From contig NZ_JOPL01000005.1 in assembly GCF_002153745.1 (NCBI RefSeq), positions 1 through 64,000 on the forward strand: 64,000 nucleotides of DNA, in the 5' to 3' direction. The position numbers were made by a program, and so were the translations under genes. Below are positions 46,425 to 56,749 of this stretch, piece after piece. Under the pieces are notes generated by a model. It searched no databases and was not told the DNA's origin. It was given only the letters and a program-made list of their open reading frames with translations. Each line of letters opens with the position of its first letter. Positions within the stretch are counted from its first letter, which is position 1. Origin of the DNA: Acetobacter sp. DsW_063 (lineage in GTDB: Bacteria > Pseudomonadota > Alphaproteobacteria > Acetobacterales > Acetobacteraceae).

Positions 46425-49349
46425 TCAAGCCTGCATCGCCCTAACCATATCATAAGCCGCATACCCCGTGGTCAGCTTCGCCTCCACATGCCGCAGTCCC
46501 GTCAGCAGCCGCTCGCGGATATCGTGCAGGCGCCGTTCGTCCGTGACCTTCATGCCCGACAGGTCCTTGACGTAGAACACGTCGACCGCGCGCACGCCGT
46601 AGGTCGTGATATGCGCTGACGCGATCTGCAATTTTTGTTCATTCAGCGCACCAGTGACGTCGAACAGCAAGCCGGGGCGATCGCGCCCGTTGATCTCGAT
46701 AACGGTGTAGGAGTTCGAAGCTCGGTTATCGATCACCACGCGCGGTGGCACATGGATGGCGCGGGTTCGCATATGCATCTGCGCGGGCGCGGACTCAGCG
46801 ATGGCGGCGCGGATGTCCAGATCGCCGCGCAATGCGCGCTCCACGCTGTGCGATAGCTTCGCCAGACGCTCCGGCTTGTCGAACGCCTCTCCCGACGCGT
46901 CCTGAATCCACAACGTGTCGAGCGCCATGCCGTTAGTCAGCGTATGAATACGCGCATCGACGATGGACGCGCCCGCCAGCGCCATCGCGCCCGCGATCTG
47001 TGAGAACAGGCCGGGATGGTCTTCGGTGTGGATCGTCACTTCCGTCACGCCGCGGGCGGGCAGCGGCTGCGTCTCGATGACGAAGGGGGCGGAGCAGGCG
47101 TCGGCCTCGCGGATCAGACGGGCGTGGCGAAGCTGCGTCTCCTGATCGAAAGACAGCCAGTAACTGGCGTAGCCGAGGCCGAGGAAGTGCTCGATGTCGG
47201 GCTGTGCGACGCCGTCTTCCTCCATCAGCTCGGCGAGCATCGCCTTGCTGTGGGCCACGCGCGCATCGCGCTCGGGCGTCGCCAGACCGCCTTCCAGCAC
47301 TTCTGCGACGCGCGTGTACAACTCGCGCAGCAGGGTCGCTTTCCATGCGTTCCACACGCGTGGGCTTACGGCGCGCATGTCCACGATGGTCAGCAGCAGC
47401 AGCAGGCGCAGACGCTCCGGCGACTGCACGACGTCGGCAATGTCGAGGATGGTTTTCGGGTCGTCGATATCGCGCTGGAACGCCGTGTGGCTCAGCAACA
47501 GATGGTGCAGCACCAGCCAGGAGACGGTTTCGGTTTCCTCGCCAGACAGTCCCAGCTTAGGGCAAAGCTCCAGCGCGACTTCGGAGCCAAGCTCCGAATG
47601 GTCGCCGCCGCGTCCCTTGGCGATGTCGTGCAGCAGAACGGCCATATACAGCGCGCGCCGCGACTGGATATCGCGCGCAAGGTCATAGGCGACGGAGATT
47701 TCGTCCGCCATCTTGCCGCGTTCGAGGCAGCCGAGGATGCGGATCGCCTCGATCGTGTGCTCGTCCACGGTGAAGACGTGGTACGTGTCGAACTGCATCT
47801 GGCCTACGATGCGCGACCAGTCCGGGATCAGCGCGCCGAGCAGCCCGGTTTCGTTCAGGATGCGTAGCCAGTGCGCGTGGTCGAGCTGTTTTTTTTCCGG
47901 CTGTTCCGGCGCTTCGTCCTTCGCGCCGGGGCGTCGGCCGCGATGCGGGCGCTCGTCCGGCCTGTCGCCGCACAGCAGCGTAAGAAAGATTTCGGAGGCG
48001 TGCGCGTCTTCGCGCAGCGACGCGGCGCGGCGCTCCCAACGGATCAGTTGCTGCCGGGCGAGGGGGTGGATCGGGATGTGCCGGTTGCGCGACCATTCGA
48101 GCAGTTCGAGCATCCGGATCGGCTCTTCGTCGAAGGACACGCCTCTCGCGGGCAGGATCTGCCCGTCCAGCAGCGTGAACCCGGCGTCGCGCATCGCCTC
48201 GTCCGCCTTCATGGTGTTGGCGGCGGGGCCGAGCGACAGACGCATGACCGTCGGCTCCAGCACGTGGGTCAGGCGCATGACCTCGCGCGCGGTCAGGAAA
48301 TAGTGGCGCATGAAGCGCTCGACGCCGTTCTGGCGGCCGTGGCGCGTGTATCCCATTCGCCCGCCGACGACGGGCTGCATGTCGAAAGTCAGGCGGTCTT
48401 CGGCGCGCCCGGCGACGTAGTGCAGGTGCAGACGCACGGTCCAAAGGAAGTCCCACGACCGGCGTGCGCGGGCGGCTTCCTGTTCCGTCAGCAGGCCGAG
48501 ACGCGTGAAGTCCGGGGCCAGCAGGTCGGAGACGTGTCGCGTGCCGAAGCTGTACCGGCACATCCAGTACAGCGTCTGCATGTCGCGCAGTCCGCCGCGA
48601 CCTTCCTTGATGTTCGGTTCGACCATGTAGGGGCTGTCGCCGAACCGGCGGTGGCGTTCGGTGCGTTCCGCTCGCTTGTCGGCGACGAAACGGGCGGACC
48701 CGGCCTCGACGCAGGCCACGATGAAGCGGGCTTCGAACATCGCGAACAGCGTGGGATTGCCGATCAGCAGGCGTGCGTCGAGCAGGGCGGTGCGGACGGT
48801 GGTGTCGGCTTCGGCCTGTTCAATGCATTGCTGGATCGACCGTGTGGCGTGCCCGACTTTCAGGCCGAGATCCCACAGGAAGTAGAGGACGTATTCCACC
48901 AGCGCGAGCACTTCAGGCGACGGCGCTTCGGGAGTAAGGAACAGAAGGTCGATATCGCTGAACGGCGCAAGCAGACGCTTGCCGTAGCCGCCGGTGGCTG
49001 TGATGGCGATCTGCCCCAGCAGGTCGTCGTTAGGCGCAAGTGTTTCGCTGGCGAAGCGTGCGAGCGCACGCACCAGTTCGTCGGCGTACGCCGCGAGTTG
49101 TTTCGCGGCAGGCACACCTTTGATTTCCCGATTTTCGAACCGTGTTCGGATCTCGGCCTGATAGCGGCCGAGATGGCGGCGGAAGATCGCCAGCGCGGCT
49201 TCGCGGCCGGGCGTCGCCTGTTCGCCGGGCGCGGCCTCGCGCAATGCCGAGGCTAGGCCAGCGGCGAAGCTTTGCGGGGTCAGCGTGTCGCGGGCGGCCG
49301 ACGCAATGTCGGCGACTGGGAACGGATCGCTCAGGGAGGTCGACGTCAA
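46425..49349 (-). CDS. glnD: GlnD, bifunctional PII uridylyltransferase/uridylyl-removing enzyme
   Basis: 974 residues. It uridylylates PII when nitrogen is scarce and removes the groups when glutamine is high. The N-terminal nucleotidyltransferase has GGYGKRLLAPFSDIDLLFL with the D-x-D metal pair. The HD domain has MAVLLHDIAKGRGGDHSELG. Two ACT domains lie at the C-terminus (TEVTIHTEDHPGLFSQIAGAM and INGRDRPGLLFDVTGALNE) for glutamine sensing. It follows mutS on the same strand, a common alphaproteobacterial order. A run of eight T lies at 47889-47896 in a lysine-rich segment. Confidence 0.95.
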   Translation of the reverse strand: MTSTSLSDPFPVADIASAARDTLTPQSFAAGLASALREAAPGEQATPGREAALAIFRRHLGRYQAEIRTRFENREIKGVPAAKQLAAYADELVRALARFASETLAPNDDLLGQIAITATGGYGKRLLAPFSDIDLLFLTPEAPSPEVLALVEYVLYFLWDLGLKVGHATRSIQQCIEQAEADTTVRTALLDARLLIGNPTLFAMFEARFIVACVEAGSARFVADKRAERTERHRRFGDSPYMVEPNIKEGRGGLRDMQTLYWMCRYSFGTRHVSDLLAPDFTRLGLLTEQEAARARRSWDFLWTVRLHLHYVAGRAEDRLTFDMQPVVGGRMGYTRHGRQNGVERFMRHYFLTAREVMRLTHVLEPTVMRLSLGPAANTMKADEAMRDAGFTLLDGQILPARGVSFDEEPIRMLELLEWSRNRHIPIHPLARQQLIRWERRAASLREDAHASEIFLTLLCGDRPDERPHRGRRPGAKDEAPEQPEKKQLDHAHWLRILNETGLLGALIPDWSRIVGQMQFDTYHVFTVDEHTIEAIRILGCLERGKMADEISVAYDLARDIQSRRALYMAVLLHDIAKGRGGDHSELGSEVALELCPKLGLSGEETETVSWLVLHHLLLSHTAFQRDIDDPKTILDIADVVQSPERLRLLLLLTIVDMRAVSPRVWNAWKATLLRELYTRVAEVLEGGLATPERDARVAHSKAMLAELMEEDGVAQPDIEHFLGLGYASYWLSFDQETQLRHARLIREADACSAPFVIETQPLPARGVTEVTIHTEDHPGLFSQIAGAMALAGASIVDARIHTLTNGMALDTLWIQDASGEAFDKPERLAKLSHSVERALRGDLDIRAAIAESAPAQMHMRTRAIHVPPRVVIDNRASNSYTVIEINGRDRPGLLFDVTGALNEQKLQIASAHITTYGVRAVDVFYVKDLSGMKVTDERRLHDIRERLLTGLRHVEAKLTTGYAAYDMVRAMQA

Positions 49350-49411
49350 GGTGGGATCGGTCTCGGGCTATCGGCGGGGGTGGGCGAATGCCCGGTGCGC
49401 ACGGTGGAAAG

Positions 49412-52279
49412 TTATCCTCGGGTCAAATGGCCCTTGGCTTCAAGTATTGCTTTCTTGATCTCGTATAAAGCGTCCAGCGCTTCCCGCGGACTCATGGAAT
49501 CCGGGTCCATCCGCGACAGCAACGCGAGGACTTCATCTGCCCTGTCGTCGTCGTCCTCGCAACTGGCCGAGGCTGGCGTCGGCGGCGGCGAAAGGTCTTC
49601 GAACAGAGGCAGGGGACGCTGCCCGACGGAGTGATCCTGCTCCAGTTCACGCAGCAGCCGGGCCGCGCGATCGACCACGGGACCGGGCACGCCGGCCAGT
49701 TTCGCGACGTGGACGCCCCAGCTTTTACGGGCGGTTCCCGCCACGACTTCATGCTGGAACACGACATTTCCTTTCCAGTCGCGCACGGCCATGGTGTGCG
49801 GGGAAAGGCGCGGAAGGGTCTCCGCGAGCTGGGCCAGTTCGTGGAAATGCGTCGCGAAAATGGCACGGCAGCGCAGCGTGGAATGCATGGCCTCCAGCAC
49901 CGCCCAGGCGATGGACAGGCCATCCAGCGTGGAGGTGCCGCGTCCGATTTCGTCCACCACGACCAGAGAGCGTGGACCCGCCTGATTCAGAATCGCCGCT
50001 GTCTCGGTCATTTCGACCATGAAGGTCGATCGTCCGCGCGCAAGATCGTCGGCGGCGCCGACGCGCGAGAACAGACGATCGACGACGCCGATCCGCGCCG
50101 ATTTCGCGGGAACGGGCAATCCGGCTTGCGCCAGTATGACCGCGAGCGCGGTCTGGCGCAGAAAGGTCGACTTGCCCGCCATGTTCGGGCCGGTGAGCAG
50201 CATGACGCGGCGTTCCGGAGCAAGGGAGCACGCGTTGGCCGTAAAACGGACGCCGGAACCCAGCGCCGCTTCCACCACCGGATGGCGACAGGCTTCGAGT
50301 TCGAACGCCTCTCCGTCCTCGACCTTGGCCCGGCTCCATGCGCCGCCAGCAGCGAGGCTGGCGCAGGACTGAACGACGTCGAGCAGGGCGAGTGCTGCGG
50401 CGAGGGCGGGCAGGCCCGGATCGGTCAGCGCCTCCTGCGTCAGGGCGGCGAAAATCTGCCGCTCCCGTGCGGCGGCGCGCTCGGCGGCTTCGGAGATGCG
50501 GGAGTCCAGGTCGGCCAGTTCTGCTGTTGAGAACCGTGCGGCGCTTGCTGTGCCTTGCCGGAAGGAGAGTTCCGGCACGTCGCGCAGCTTCGCAGCTGCA
50601 GCGGTGGGCGCCTCGATGACGTAGCCCAGTTGGGCGTGGTGACGGATTTTCAGGCTGGCGACGCCGAAACTTTGCGCATACTCGTTTTGCAACGACAGGA
50701 TGATGCGCCGTGAGTCGTCGCGCAGGCTGCGATGAGCGTCCAGCTCTCCGTCAAACCCGGTGACGATGAAACCTCCGTCGTCGATCCGTGCGGGCAGTTC
50801 GTCCGACAGCGCGGCTTCGAACCGGTCGAACAACGCGACGCATCCGCGCATCGCCTCGAACGCTTCGGCCAGAAGCGGCGGAAGTGTCTTGCCTGCGTGC
50901 TTGCCTTCCGGCGTCAAGGCGGCCGCCTCATGTGCGGCCCGGACTCCGTCGCGCAGGGCGGCCAGATCACGTGGCTGTCCGCGCCCCACAGAAAGGCGGC
51001 CAAGCGCGCGGTCGATATCGGGCGCGCCGCGCAGGACGGTGCGAAATGCTTCGGGCTTGCCTGTCGCGTGGCGCATCCAGTCCCAGCATTCCTGCCGGGC
51101 GGATATCGACGGGACATCGGTCAGCGGCGAAGCGATCCACTGCGAGAGAAGGCGGGCGCCCGGCGCGGTGACGGTGCGATCGACTGCCGCGAAGAGCGTA
51201 TGCTCCTGCCCGCCGTCGCGTGCGCGCAGCAGGTCGAGGCTGGCGCGTGTCGCCGGGTCGAGGCCGAGCGAGCCGCGTTCAGACTGTGGAACAGGGTGGC
51301 CGAGGCGGGGCAGGGCGCCCGCCTGCGAGCGGCGAATATAATCCACGGCGGCCATCGCGGCGGCGGCTTCGGCGTCTCCAAACGTTCCGAAGGCGTCGAG
51401 GCTTGCTACGCCGAAGGCTTCAGCAAGCCGCGCCCGCGCGGTGTGGGCGGCGGGAGCGGGGAACGCGCTCGCGCGGCGCGCTTCGTAATCGCCAAGGGAG
51501 AGATCAGTCGGGGCGAGGATTTCCGCCGGGTCAAGCCGGGCGAGAAGATGCTCCAGATCGGCGGCCTCGCATGAGGCGGTTTCGAACTGGCCTGTTGAAA
51601 TGTCGATCCATGCCGAACCCCACTGGGACGTGGCGGTGCCTTTACGCCCGGCGACGGTCGCAAGCGAGACCAGCAGGTTCGAGCGCCCCGCCTCCAGAAG
51701 TTCGTCTTCCGTCAGCGTGCCGGGGGTCACCAGACGGACGACGGCGCGGGGCAGCGGGCCTTTCTGGGCAGGGGCTTTGCCCGCGCGGGCTTTTGGCGCT
51801 TCCGCCGTCTGTTCGGCGATGGCGACGCGAAAGCCGCGCCGGATCAGCCGGGACAGGTAGGCGGGCGCCGCGCCCACAGGCACGCCGCACATGGGGATGG
51901 GGGCGCCTGCGTGAGAACCGCGCGCAGTTAGCGCGATATCGAGGGCCGCCGCCGCCGCCGCCGCATCGTCGAAGAACAGTTCGTAGAAATCCCCCATGCG
52001 AAAGAACAGCAGCATGTCGGGGTTTTCAGACTTCAACGCGAACCACTGGGCCATCGCGGGGGATGCACCCTCGGCGCTCGGACGTCCGGGAGGATATGCG
52101 ACCGGTGGGACGTCCTCAGGAGCCTGGTCGAGGGCGCCATCCTCGTCGTGGCCGGAAGGACGCCCGGGTGGTCGCTGGCCTAAACGCGATGTCGCGCTTT
52201 CCGGCGCAGTATCGGTATGAACGTCAGCATCCACCATGGCCGCTTCCCGAGCGGCCCGTGTCTTGCGCGGCGATTTCAT
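49412..52279 (-). CDS. mutS: DNA mismatch repair protein MutS
   Basis: Recognises base mismatches and starts repair with MutL. The mismatch-binding FRMGDFYELFFDDA, clamp and lever domains and the ATPase are all present: TGPNMAGKSTFLRQTA (Walker A), VVDEIGRGTSTLDGLSIAW (Walker B and signature), and FATHFHEL. The ATG at 52279 overlaps the slt stop (ATGA). This gives 955 residues with an unusual 75-residue N-terminal extension before the usual start, holding two PPGRPS motifs. Starts at M15 or M76 are alternatives. It lies between slt and glnD. Confidence 0.94.
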   Translation of the reverse strand: MKSPRKTRAAREAAMVDADVHTDTAPESATSRLGQRPPGRPSGHDEDGALDQAPEDVPPVAYPPGRPSAEGASPAMAQWFALKSENPDMLLFFRMGDFYELFFDDAAAAAAALDIALTARGSHAGAPIPMCGVPVGAAPAYLSRLIRRGFRVAIAEQTAEAPKARAGKAPAQKGPLPRAVVRLVTPGTLTEDELLEAGRSNLLVSLATVAGRKGTATSQWGSAWIDISTGQFETASCEAADLEHLLARLDPAEILAPTDLSLGDYEARRASAFPAPAAHTARARLAEAFGVASLDAFGTFGDAEAAAAMAAVDYIRRSQAGALPRLGHPVPQSERGSLGLDPATRASLDLLRARDGGQEHTLFAAVDRTVTAPGARLLSQWIASPLTDVPSISARQECWDWMRHATGKPEAFRTVLRGAPDIDRALGRLSVGRGQPRDLAALRDGVRAAHEAAALTPEGKHAGKTLPPLLAEAFEAMRGCVALFDRFEAALSDELPARIDDGGFIVTGFDGELDAHRSLRDDSRRIILSLQNEYAQSFGVASLKIRHHAQLGYVIEAPTAAAAKLRDVPELSFRQGTASAARFSTAELADLDSRISEAAERAAARERQIFAALTQEALTDPGLPALAAALALLDVVQSCASLAAGGAWSRAKVEDGEAFELEACRHPVVEAALGSGVRFTANACSLAPERRVMLLTGPNMAGKSTFLRQTALAVILAQAGLPVPAKSARIGVVDRLFSRVGAADDLARGRSTFMVEMTETAAILNQAGPRSLVVVDEIGRGTSTLDGLSIAWAVLEAMHSTLRCRAIFATHFHELAQLAETLPRLSPHTMAVRDWKGNVVFQHEVVAGTARKSWGVHVAKLAGVPGPVVDRAARLLRELEQDHSVGQRPLPLFEDLSPPPTPASASCEDDDDRADEVLALLSRMDPDSMSPREALDALYEIKKAILEAKGHLTRG

Positions 52280-54264
52280 GACGGGTTCTTGACGGCGTAT
52301 ATCGTCATGTTCTCCCACACGCGCATGACGTAGCCGCGCGTTTCCGCATAAGGAATGGTCTCGATCCAGTCGAGCATCGCGTCCTGATCGCCGCCCGTTC
52401 GCGCGGGGTCTCCGGCCGATTCCAGCCACTGGCTGACGCGATGCGGACCGGCGTTGTAACCAGCGGCGGCGTAAGGCGCGACCCCGCCGAACTTGTCGTA
52501 GATCTGCCCGAGATAGGTCGTGCCAAGCTGCATATTGATCGATGGATCGCGCAACGTGCCGCCATCGACGGCGATTGAACCGCCGCCATTGCGTGCGACA
52601 AGCCGCGCCATGTCGCGCGCCGTGCCGGGCAGAAGCTGCATGAGGCCGATAGCCCCTGACCCGCTGGCGATTTCGGGGTCGAAGCTGCTTTCCTGCCGCA
52701 TCAAGCCCAGCGCGAAACCGGGGGGAAGGGAGGAGGGCGGCGGCGTCACTGGCGCGGGCCAACCCAGAGCGGGAAGAGCAAGGCCCTCTCGCCCGTCCCG
52801 TCGCGCCACGGCGACGGCAACGTCCTGCAGGCCAAGTCGCGTCGCGAAAGCGGCCAGAGCGCTGCGCTCACCCGCGTTCGTCGTCTGCCCGAGCAGCATC
52901 GTCAGAAATTCGCGCGCGTGCCTTTTGTCGCCCCAAGCGACGAGAATGCGCGCGGCCTGCGCCAGATCGCTGTTGGCGATTGTCCGCACGGCGACGGACG
53001 ACGCAACCGGATCGCCGGACGCATCGAACCGCTGCAGGGCCGTCTTGACGGACGCGGGCACTGAGCCGGGAGAAAGCAGCGTGGCGCCATCATGGGCCAG
53101 CGCCGAGATCGCTATCTGTCCGTAGAACGTCTGCGGCCATTGCGAAGCCTGCCGCCATGCGGCCTCGCTTCCCGCAGCGTCGCCCGCCGCCGCACGCGCG
53201 CGGCCGAGCCAGTAATAGCCTCCGCTGCGGACGATCAGGGATCGAGATTGCGCGACGCTCGTGAAGCGTTGCGTCGCGATCGTTGCATCATGGAGTCGCC
53301 GCAGGGCGATCCAGCCACTCAGAAACGCGGCGTCAGCGCTGTGGACGTCAGTCGCAGGCATGCCGTCGTCGGCGATTGCGAAAGCGTCCGCGTCGCGACC
53401 CTGCGCCAGCAACGCACGGGAGAGGGCGTCTCGTTCAGTCCAGAAGGCCGTCGCAGCGCCAGCCTCGCTGGCGCGACGCTCCGCCGTCATGCCTTCGGAT
53501 TTCCATAGGGCCAGCGCATCGTCGATGCGCTCCGCCTTACGCAGCCAACGCAGGCGGTCGAGTGCGAGAACCGGGTCGCTGCGCCTTGCTGCGGGCACGT
53601 TGGCGAGCAGCGCTTCCGCGCCGGGATCGTTGCGGTGGAAGGCGACCCGCGCGGTCGCAAGCGCCGCCAGATCGGCGGGAAGAAGCTGCGCCGTCTGGCT
53701 CGCCGCCGTCAGTTGGCCGGATCTTTCCTCGCGTTGAAACCGCGCCCAGTTATCCTGCGCGGACAGATCGGCCGCGAAGAGGGAGCGCAGCAGGGCCGCG
53801 TCCTGCGCGCCGTCGTTCGCATCGCGCCACGCCGCGCGTCCGGCTGTCCGCAACGCGGGCGTCATGCCCAGCACGGCGACACACCGCGAGAGGGCGCGGG
53901 CGGAGTTGAGCGAGGCCGAGGCGCAGAGCGAGCGGGCGACGCCGTCGTCGGGTTCGTCAGCCAGAGCCTTCTGAAAACGCGTTTCGATCAGCTTCCAGCG
54001 CGGCCAGATCGGTCTGGTGGCGAGAAACTGCGCGTACGTCGACGCGGGAATCTCGCCGGGAGACGGAGCGACAAGCTGTCGCCAGACGGTCAGACGATCT
54101 GTCAGCTTCATCGACACGGCAGCGACAGGCTGTGCCGGAGCCGTCGGCGGGGTCGTTGCGGCGGGAGCGGAGTAGGCGGGCGGATCAGCGGGGTCGGGCG
54201 CTCCGGCGCAGGACGGCAGAAGGACTGCGCTGGCTACCCCGGCGTGCAGAAACGATTTCTTCAA
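52276..54264 (-). CDS. slt: Soluble lytic murein transglycosylase
   Basis: Periplasmic enzyme that cleaves the glycan strands of peptidoglycan. A signal/lipobox-like leader FLHAGVASAVLLPSCAGAP is at the N-terminus. A long helical superhelix (U domain) follows. The C-terminal catalytic domain has GLMRQESSFDPEIASGSGAIGLMQLLPGTA with the catalytic glutamate in RQES, and AGYNAGPHRVSQW. The start is TTG 54264, overlapping the terC stop (TTGA); no ATG fits the signal sequence. 662 residues. It is followed by mutS, overlapping by ATGA. Confidence 0.9.
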   Translation of the reverse strand: MKKSFLHAGVASAVLLPSCAGAPDPADPPAYSAPAATTPPTAPAQPVAAVSMKLTDRLTVWRQLVAPSPGEIPASTYAQFLATRPIWPRWKLIETRFQKALADEPDDGVARSLCASASLNSARALSRCVAVLGMTPALRTAGRAAWRDANDGAQDAALLRSLFAADLSAQDNWARFQREERSGQLTAASQTAQLLPADLAALATARVAFHRNDPGAEALLANVPAARRSDPVLALDRLRWLRKAERIDDALALWKSEGMTAERRASEAGAATAFWTERDALSRALLAQGRDADAFAIADDGMPATDVHSADAAFLSGWIALRRLHDATIATQRFTSVAQSRSLIVRSGGYYWLGRARAAAGDAAGSEAAWRQASQWPQTFYGQIAISALAHDGATLLSPGSVPASVKTALQRFDASGDPVASSVAVRTIANSDLAQAARILVAWGDKRHAREFLTMLLGQTTNAGERSALAAFATRLGLQDVAVAVARRDGREGLALPALGWPAPVTPPPSSLPPGFALGLMRQESSFDPEIASGSGAIGLMQLLPGTARDMARLVARNGGGSIAVDGGTLRDPSINMQLGTTYLGQIYDKFGGVAPYAAAGYNAGPHRVSQWLESAGDPARTGGDQDAMLDWIETIPYAETRGYVMRVWENMTIYAVKNPS

Positions 54265-54851
54265 TGCATCACGCCCCAGACGTCGTTGCCGCCACGGATA
54301 ATCAGTTCGATGGCCACGCCGAGCACGACCAGCAGTCCCAGCCACGCGATCCAGCGAAAACGTTCGAGCAGGCGCGCTATCAGGGACGCTGCGACGGCCA
54401 TCAGCAGGACCGAGAAAGCCAGGCCGGTGACGAGCACCCAGGTGTGCTCCGCTGCAGCGCCTGCGACCGCGAGCACGTTGTCGAGACTCATGGACAGGTC
54501 GGCGACGATAATTCGGAATATCGCCGCCCGCAGTGCGCCGGGCGCCGGAGCCGCGTCGTCAGTGTGATGATCCGGGCCGCGCAATTCGCGGTACATGCGC
54601 CAGCAGACCCATAGCAGCAGCAGTCCTCCCGCCAGACGCAGGCCAATGACCGCAAGCATCTGCGTGGCGATGAGCGCCAGGCCCAGTCGAATGATGGCGG
54701 CCGCCGCGACGCCGACGATGACCGCGATACGTCGTTGTTCGGCGGCGAGACGACGAACGGCGAGGCCGACGACGATGGCGTTATCGCCAGCGAGCGTGAC
54801 GTCGATCAGCACCACCTGGGCGAGAGCGGTGATGGCGGCGAGGGAAAACAT
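54261..54851 (-). CDS. TerC-family integral membrane protein
   Basis: 196 residues with about seven hydrophobic helices. LIDVTLAGDNAIVVG in the N-terminal part and ADLSMSLDNVLAVAGAA in the second half are the paired acidic motifs of the TerC/Alx/YjbE family, linked to manganese or calcium handling and stress. The ATG at 54851 starts at the first helix; an upstream in-frame ATG at 54905 would add 18 residues of basic tail. No yybP-ykoY-type riboswitch could be recognised upstream. It is first in the terC-slt-mutS-glnD chain. Confidence 0.88.
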   Translation of the reverse strand: MFSLAAITALAQVVLIDVTLAGDNAIVVGLAVRRLAAEQRRIAVIVGVAAAAIIRLGLALIATQMLAVIGLRLAGGLLLLWVCWRMYRELRGPDHHTDDAAPAPGALRAAIFRIIVADLSMSLDNVLAVAGAAAEHTWVLVTGLAFSVLLMAVAASLIARLLERFRWIAWLGLLVVLGVAIELIIRGGNDVWGVMH

Positions 54852-54975
54852 GTCGGAAATAATCGTGCTCCGGTGCTGGCTCCGCCCCATTGGAGCAGAC
54901 GCCATACTCTAGCTAACCACCTGGAAAAGATTAAGGGGGCGTGCGGTGGCTCGTCGTGCGCGCGGGCGGCTGGTT

Positions 54976-56502
54976 TCAGGATGCGTGATCGCCCTCGCCA
55001 CGCGGCGAGATGACACGATGGCGCACGACCTCACCGACGATGATCAGGGCAGGGCTCTTCACATTTTCCGCAATAGCCTTCGCAGGAAGGGTGGCTAGGT
55101 CGCCGACGATCACGCGCTGTTCCGGACGTGTGCCGTTCTCCACCAGCGCGGCGGGCCAGTTTGCGGGCAGGCCGTGCGTCTGCAACTGCGCGGACAGGGA
55201 GGCGAGGCCGCCGAGGCCCATGTAGATCACGACTGTCTGTCCATGCCGGGCTATTGTGTCCCATGGCAGATCCAGTTCGCCGTCGGCGCGGGCGTGTCCC
55301 GTTAGAAACAGGCAGGACTGTGCGCAATCGCGATGGGTGAGTGGAATGCCGGCGGTCGCAGCGCATCCGTTCGCAGCCGACACGCCGGGCAGGATCCTGA
55401 ACGGGACGCCAGCCGCCATTAGCGCCTCAACTTCCTCCCCCCCGCGTCCGAAGATGAACGGGTCGCCGCCTTTCAGGCGAAGGACGCGCTCTCCGGCGCG
55501 GGCGCGCCGCACGAGTTCCTCGTTGATCTGGTCCTGCGGCAGCACATGGTCGCTACGCGCCTTGCCGACGAAGATTCGTTCGGCGTCACGTCGCACGCGT
55601 TCAAGGATTTCGGGCGGAAGCAGACGATCGTAGAGCACGCTGTCGGCGTTCTGCATCAGTCGCAGTGCGCCGAGGGTGAGCATGTCCGGGTCCCCCGGCC
55701 CGGCGCCGACAAGCCAGACCTCGCCCATCCGCTCGCCCTGGCCACGGGCCAGTCGCTCCAGTGTTTGCGTGGCGAGGCCTTCCTGTCCGGCGAGCGCCTG
55801 TTCGGCTCCCGGCCCGTCGAGAAAAGCTTCCCAGACACGCCGTCGCGTATCCGCTCCGGGATGGATGGCGTTCATCTCGGGTCTTCGGGCGCGCATGAAG
55901 CGCGCGAGCGCGTCAAGGCGACCGGGCAGCATCGCTTCGATCTTTTCGCGCAAACGTCGCGCGAGAACCGGTGCTGCGCCAGAGGTGGAGATCGCGACCT
56001 GCACCGGTCCCCGCCGCACGATGGCGGGCGTGATGAAGGTTGACGCCTCCGGGTCGTCCACGGCGCAGACCGGTATGTTCGCGGTGCTGGCGATCCGGGC
56101 GACCGCACGGTTTACACTGCGATCATCGGTGGCGGCGAAGGCGACGCGGGCGCCGGGGAGCAGGGATTCCAGCAGGGTCTCGCTTACCGCCTGCGCGACG
56201 TGCTCGATGCGTCCGTCCCGATGCAGTCTCGCGAGTTCCGGGCAGAGTTCAGGCGCCAGGACGACGACATGCGCGCGGGCGGCGACGAGCAGCGCAGTCT
56301 TGTTAGCGCCTATGGCGCCTCCACCGACCACTAGGGCGCGGGCGCCGCCGCCAAGACGCAGGACAAGGGGAAACCATGCGTCGTCTTCGGCGTCCGCCTC
56401 GGAGGCCCGCGTCTCGGCCTCGGCACCGTCGTGGAGCGCCTCTTCATACGGGAGTTCCTGTTTGTCCGGATCGGAAAGCCCTTCAGGCCGTTGCACTGTC
56501 AT
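54976..56502 (-). CDS. cysG: Siroheme synthase (fused dehydrogenase/ferrochelatase and methyltransferase)
   Basis: 508 residues making siroheme from uroporphyrinogen III for sulfite and nitrite reductases. The N-terminal CysG(A) part has the NAD site ALVVGGGAIGANKTALL and the catalytic-looking FAATDDRSVN. The C-terminal SUMT part has VWLVGAGPGDPDMLTLGALR and LRLKGGDPFIFGRGGEE. The ATG at 56502 has GGAGGAG five bases upstream, which decides the start. An acidic 45-residue extension precedes the Rossmann fold. No cys operon partners are adjacent. Confidence 0.95.
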   Translation of the reverse strand: MTVQRPEGLSDPDKQELPYEEALHDGAEAETRASEADAEDDAWFPLVLRLGGGARALVVGGGAIGANKTALLVAARAHVVVLAPELCPELARLHRDGRIEHVAQAVSETLLESLLPGARVAFAATDDRSVNRAVARIASTANIPVCAVDDPEASTFITPAIVRRGPVQVAISTSGAAPVLARRLREKIEAMLPGRLDALARFMRARRPEMNAIHPGADTRRRVWEAFLDGPGAEQALAGQEGLATQTLERLARGQGERMGEVWLVGAGPGDPDMLTLGALRLMQNADSVLYDRLLPPEILERVRRDAERIFVGKARSDHVLPQDQINEELVRRARAGERVLRLKGGDPFIFGRGGEEVEALMAAGVPFRILPGVSAANGCAATAGIPLTHRDCAQSCLFLTGHARADGELDLPWDTIARHGQTVVIYMGLGGLASLSAQLQTHGLPANWPAALVENGTRPEQRVIVGDLATLPAKAIAENVKSPALIIVGEVVRHRVISPRGEGDHAS

Positions 56503-56749
56503 AAGCTCCTCCGGCGGGATCAGGTCTGGCCGACGCAACCGGCAAAGCGGCGTCAGAGTCTCGTCCGTCTACGCAGATAACGCCTTAAAACTGTTGTTTT
56601 GACGAATATCGTTGTCTTGTCAGACGTTTCCGTCCGATTGGACGATGCTCTAGCGAATTGGCGTAGCTCGATCCAGCCCGGTCTGCGCAGCCATCAGGTC
56701 CAGGAACCACTGGCGTGGCGTTCCGACCGTTCCAGGCCGAACGTGGAAA

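Noticed and set aside
54852-54960. Possible yybP-ykoY manganese riboswitch before the TerC gene
   Set aside because: The conserved core of that riboswitch was not found, only GC-rich sequence.
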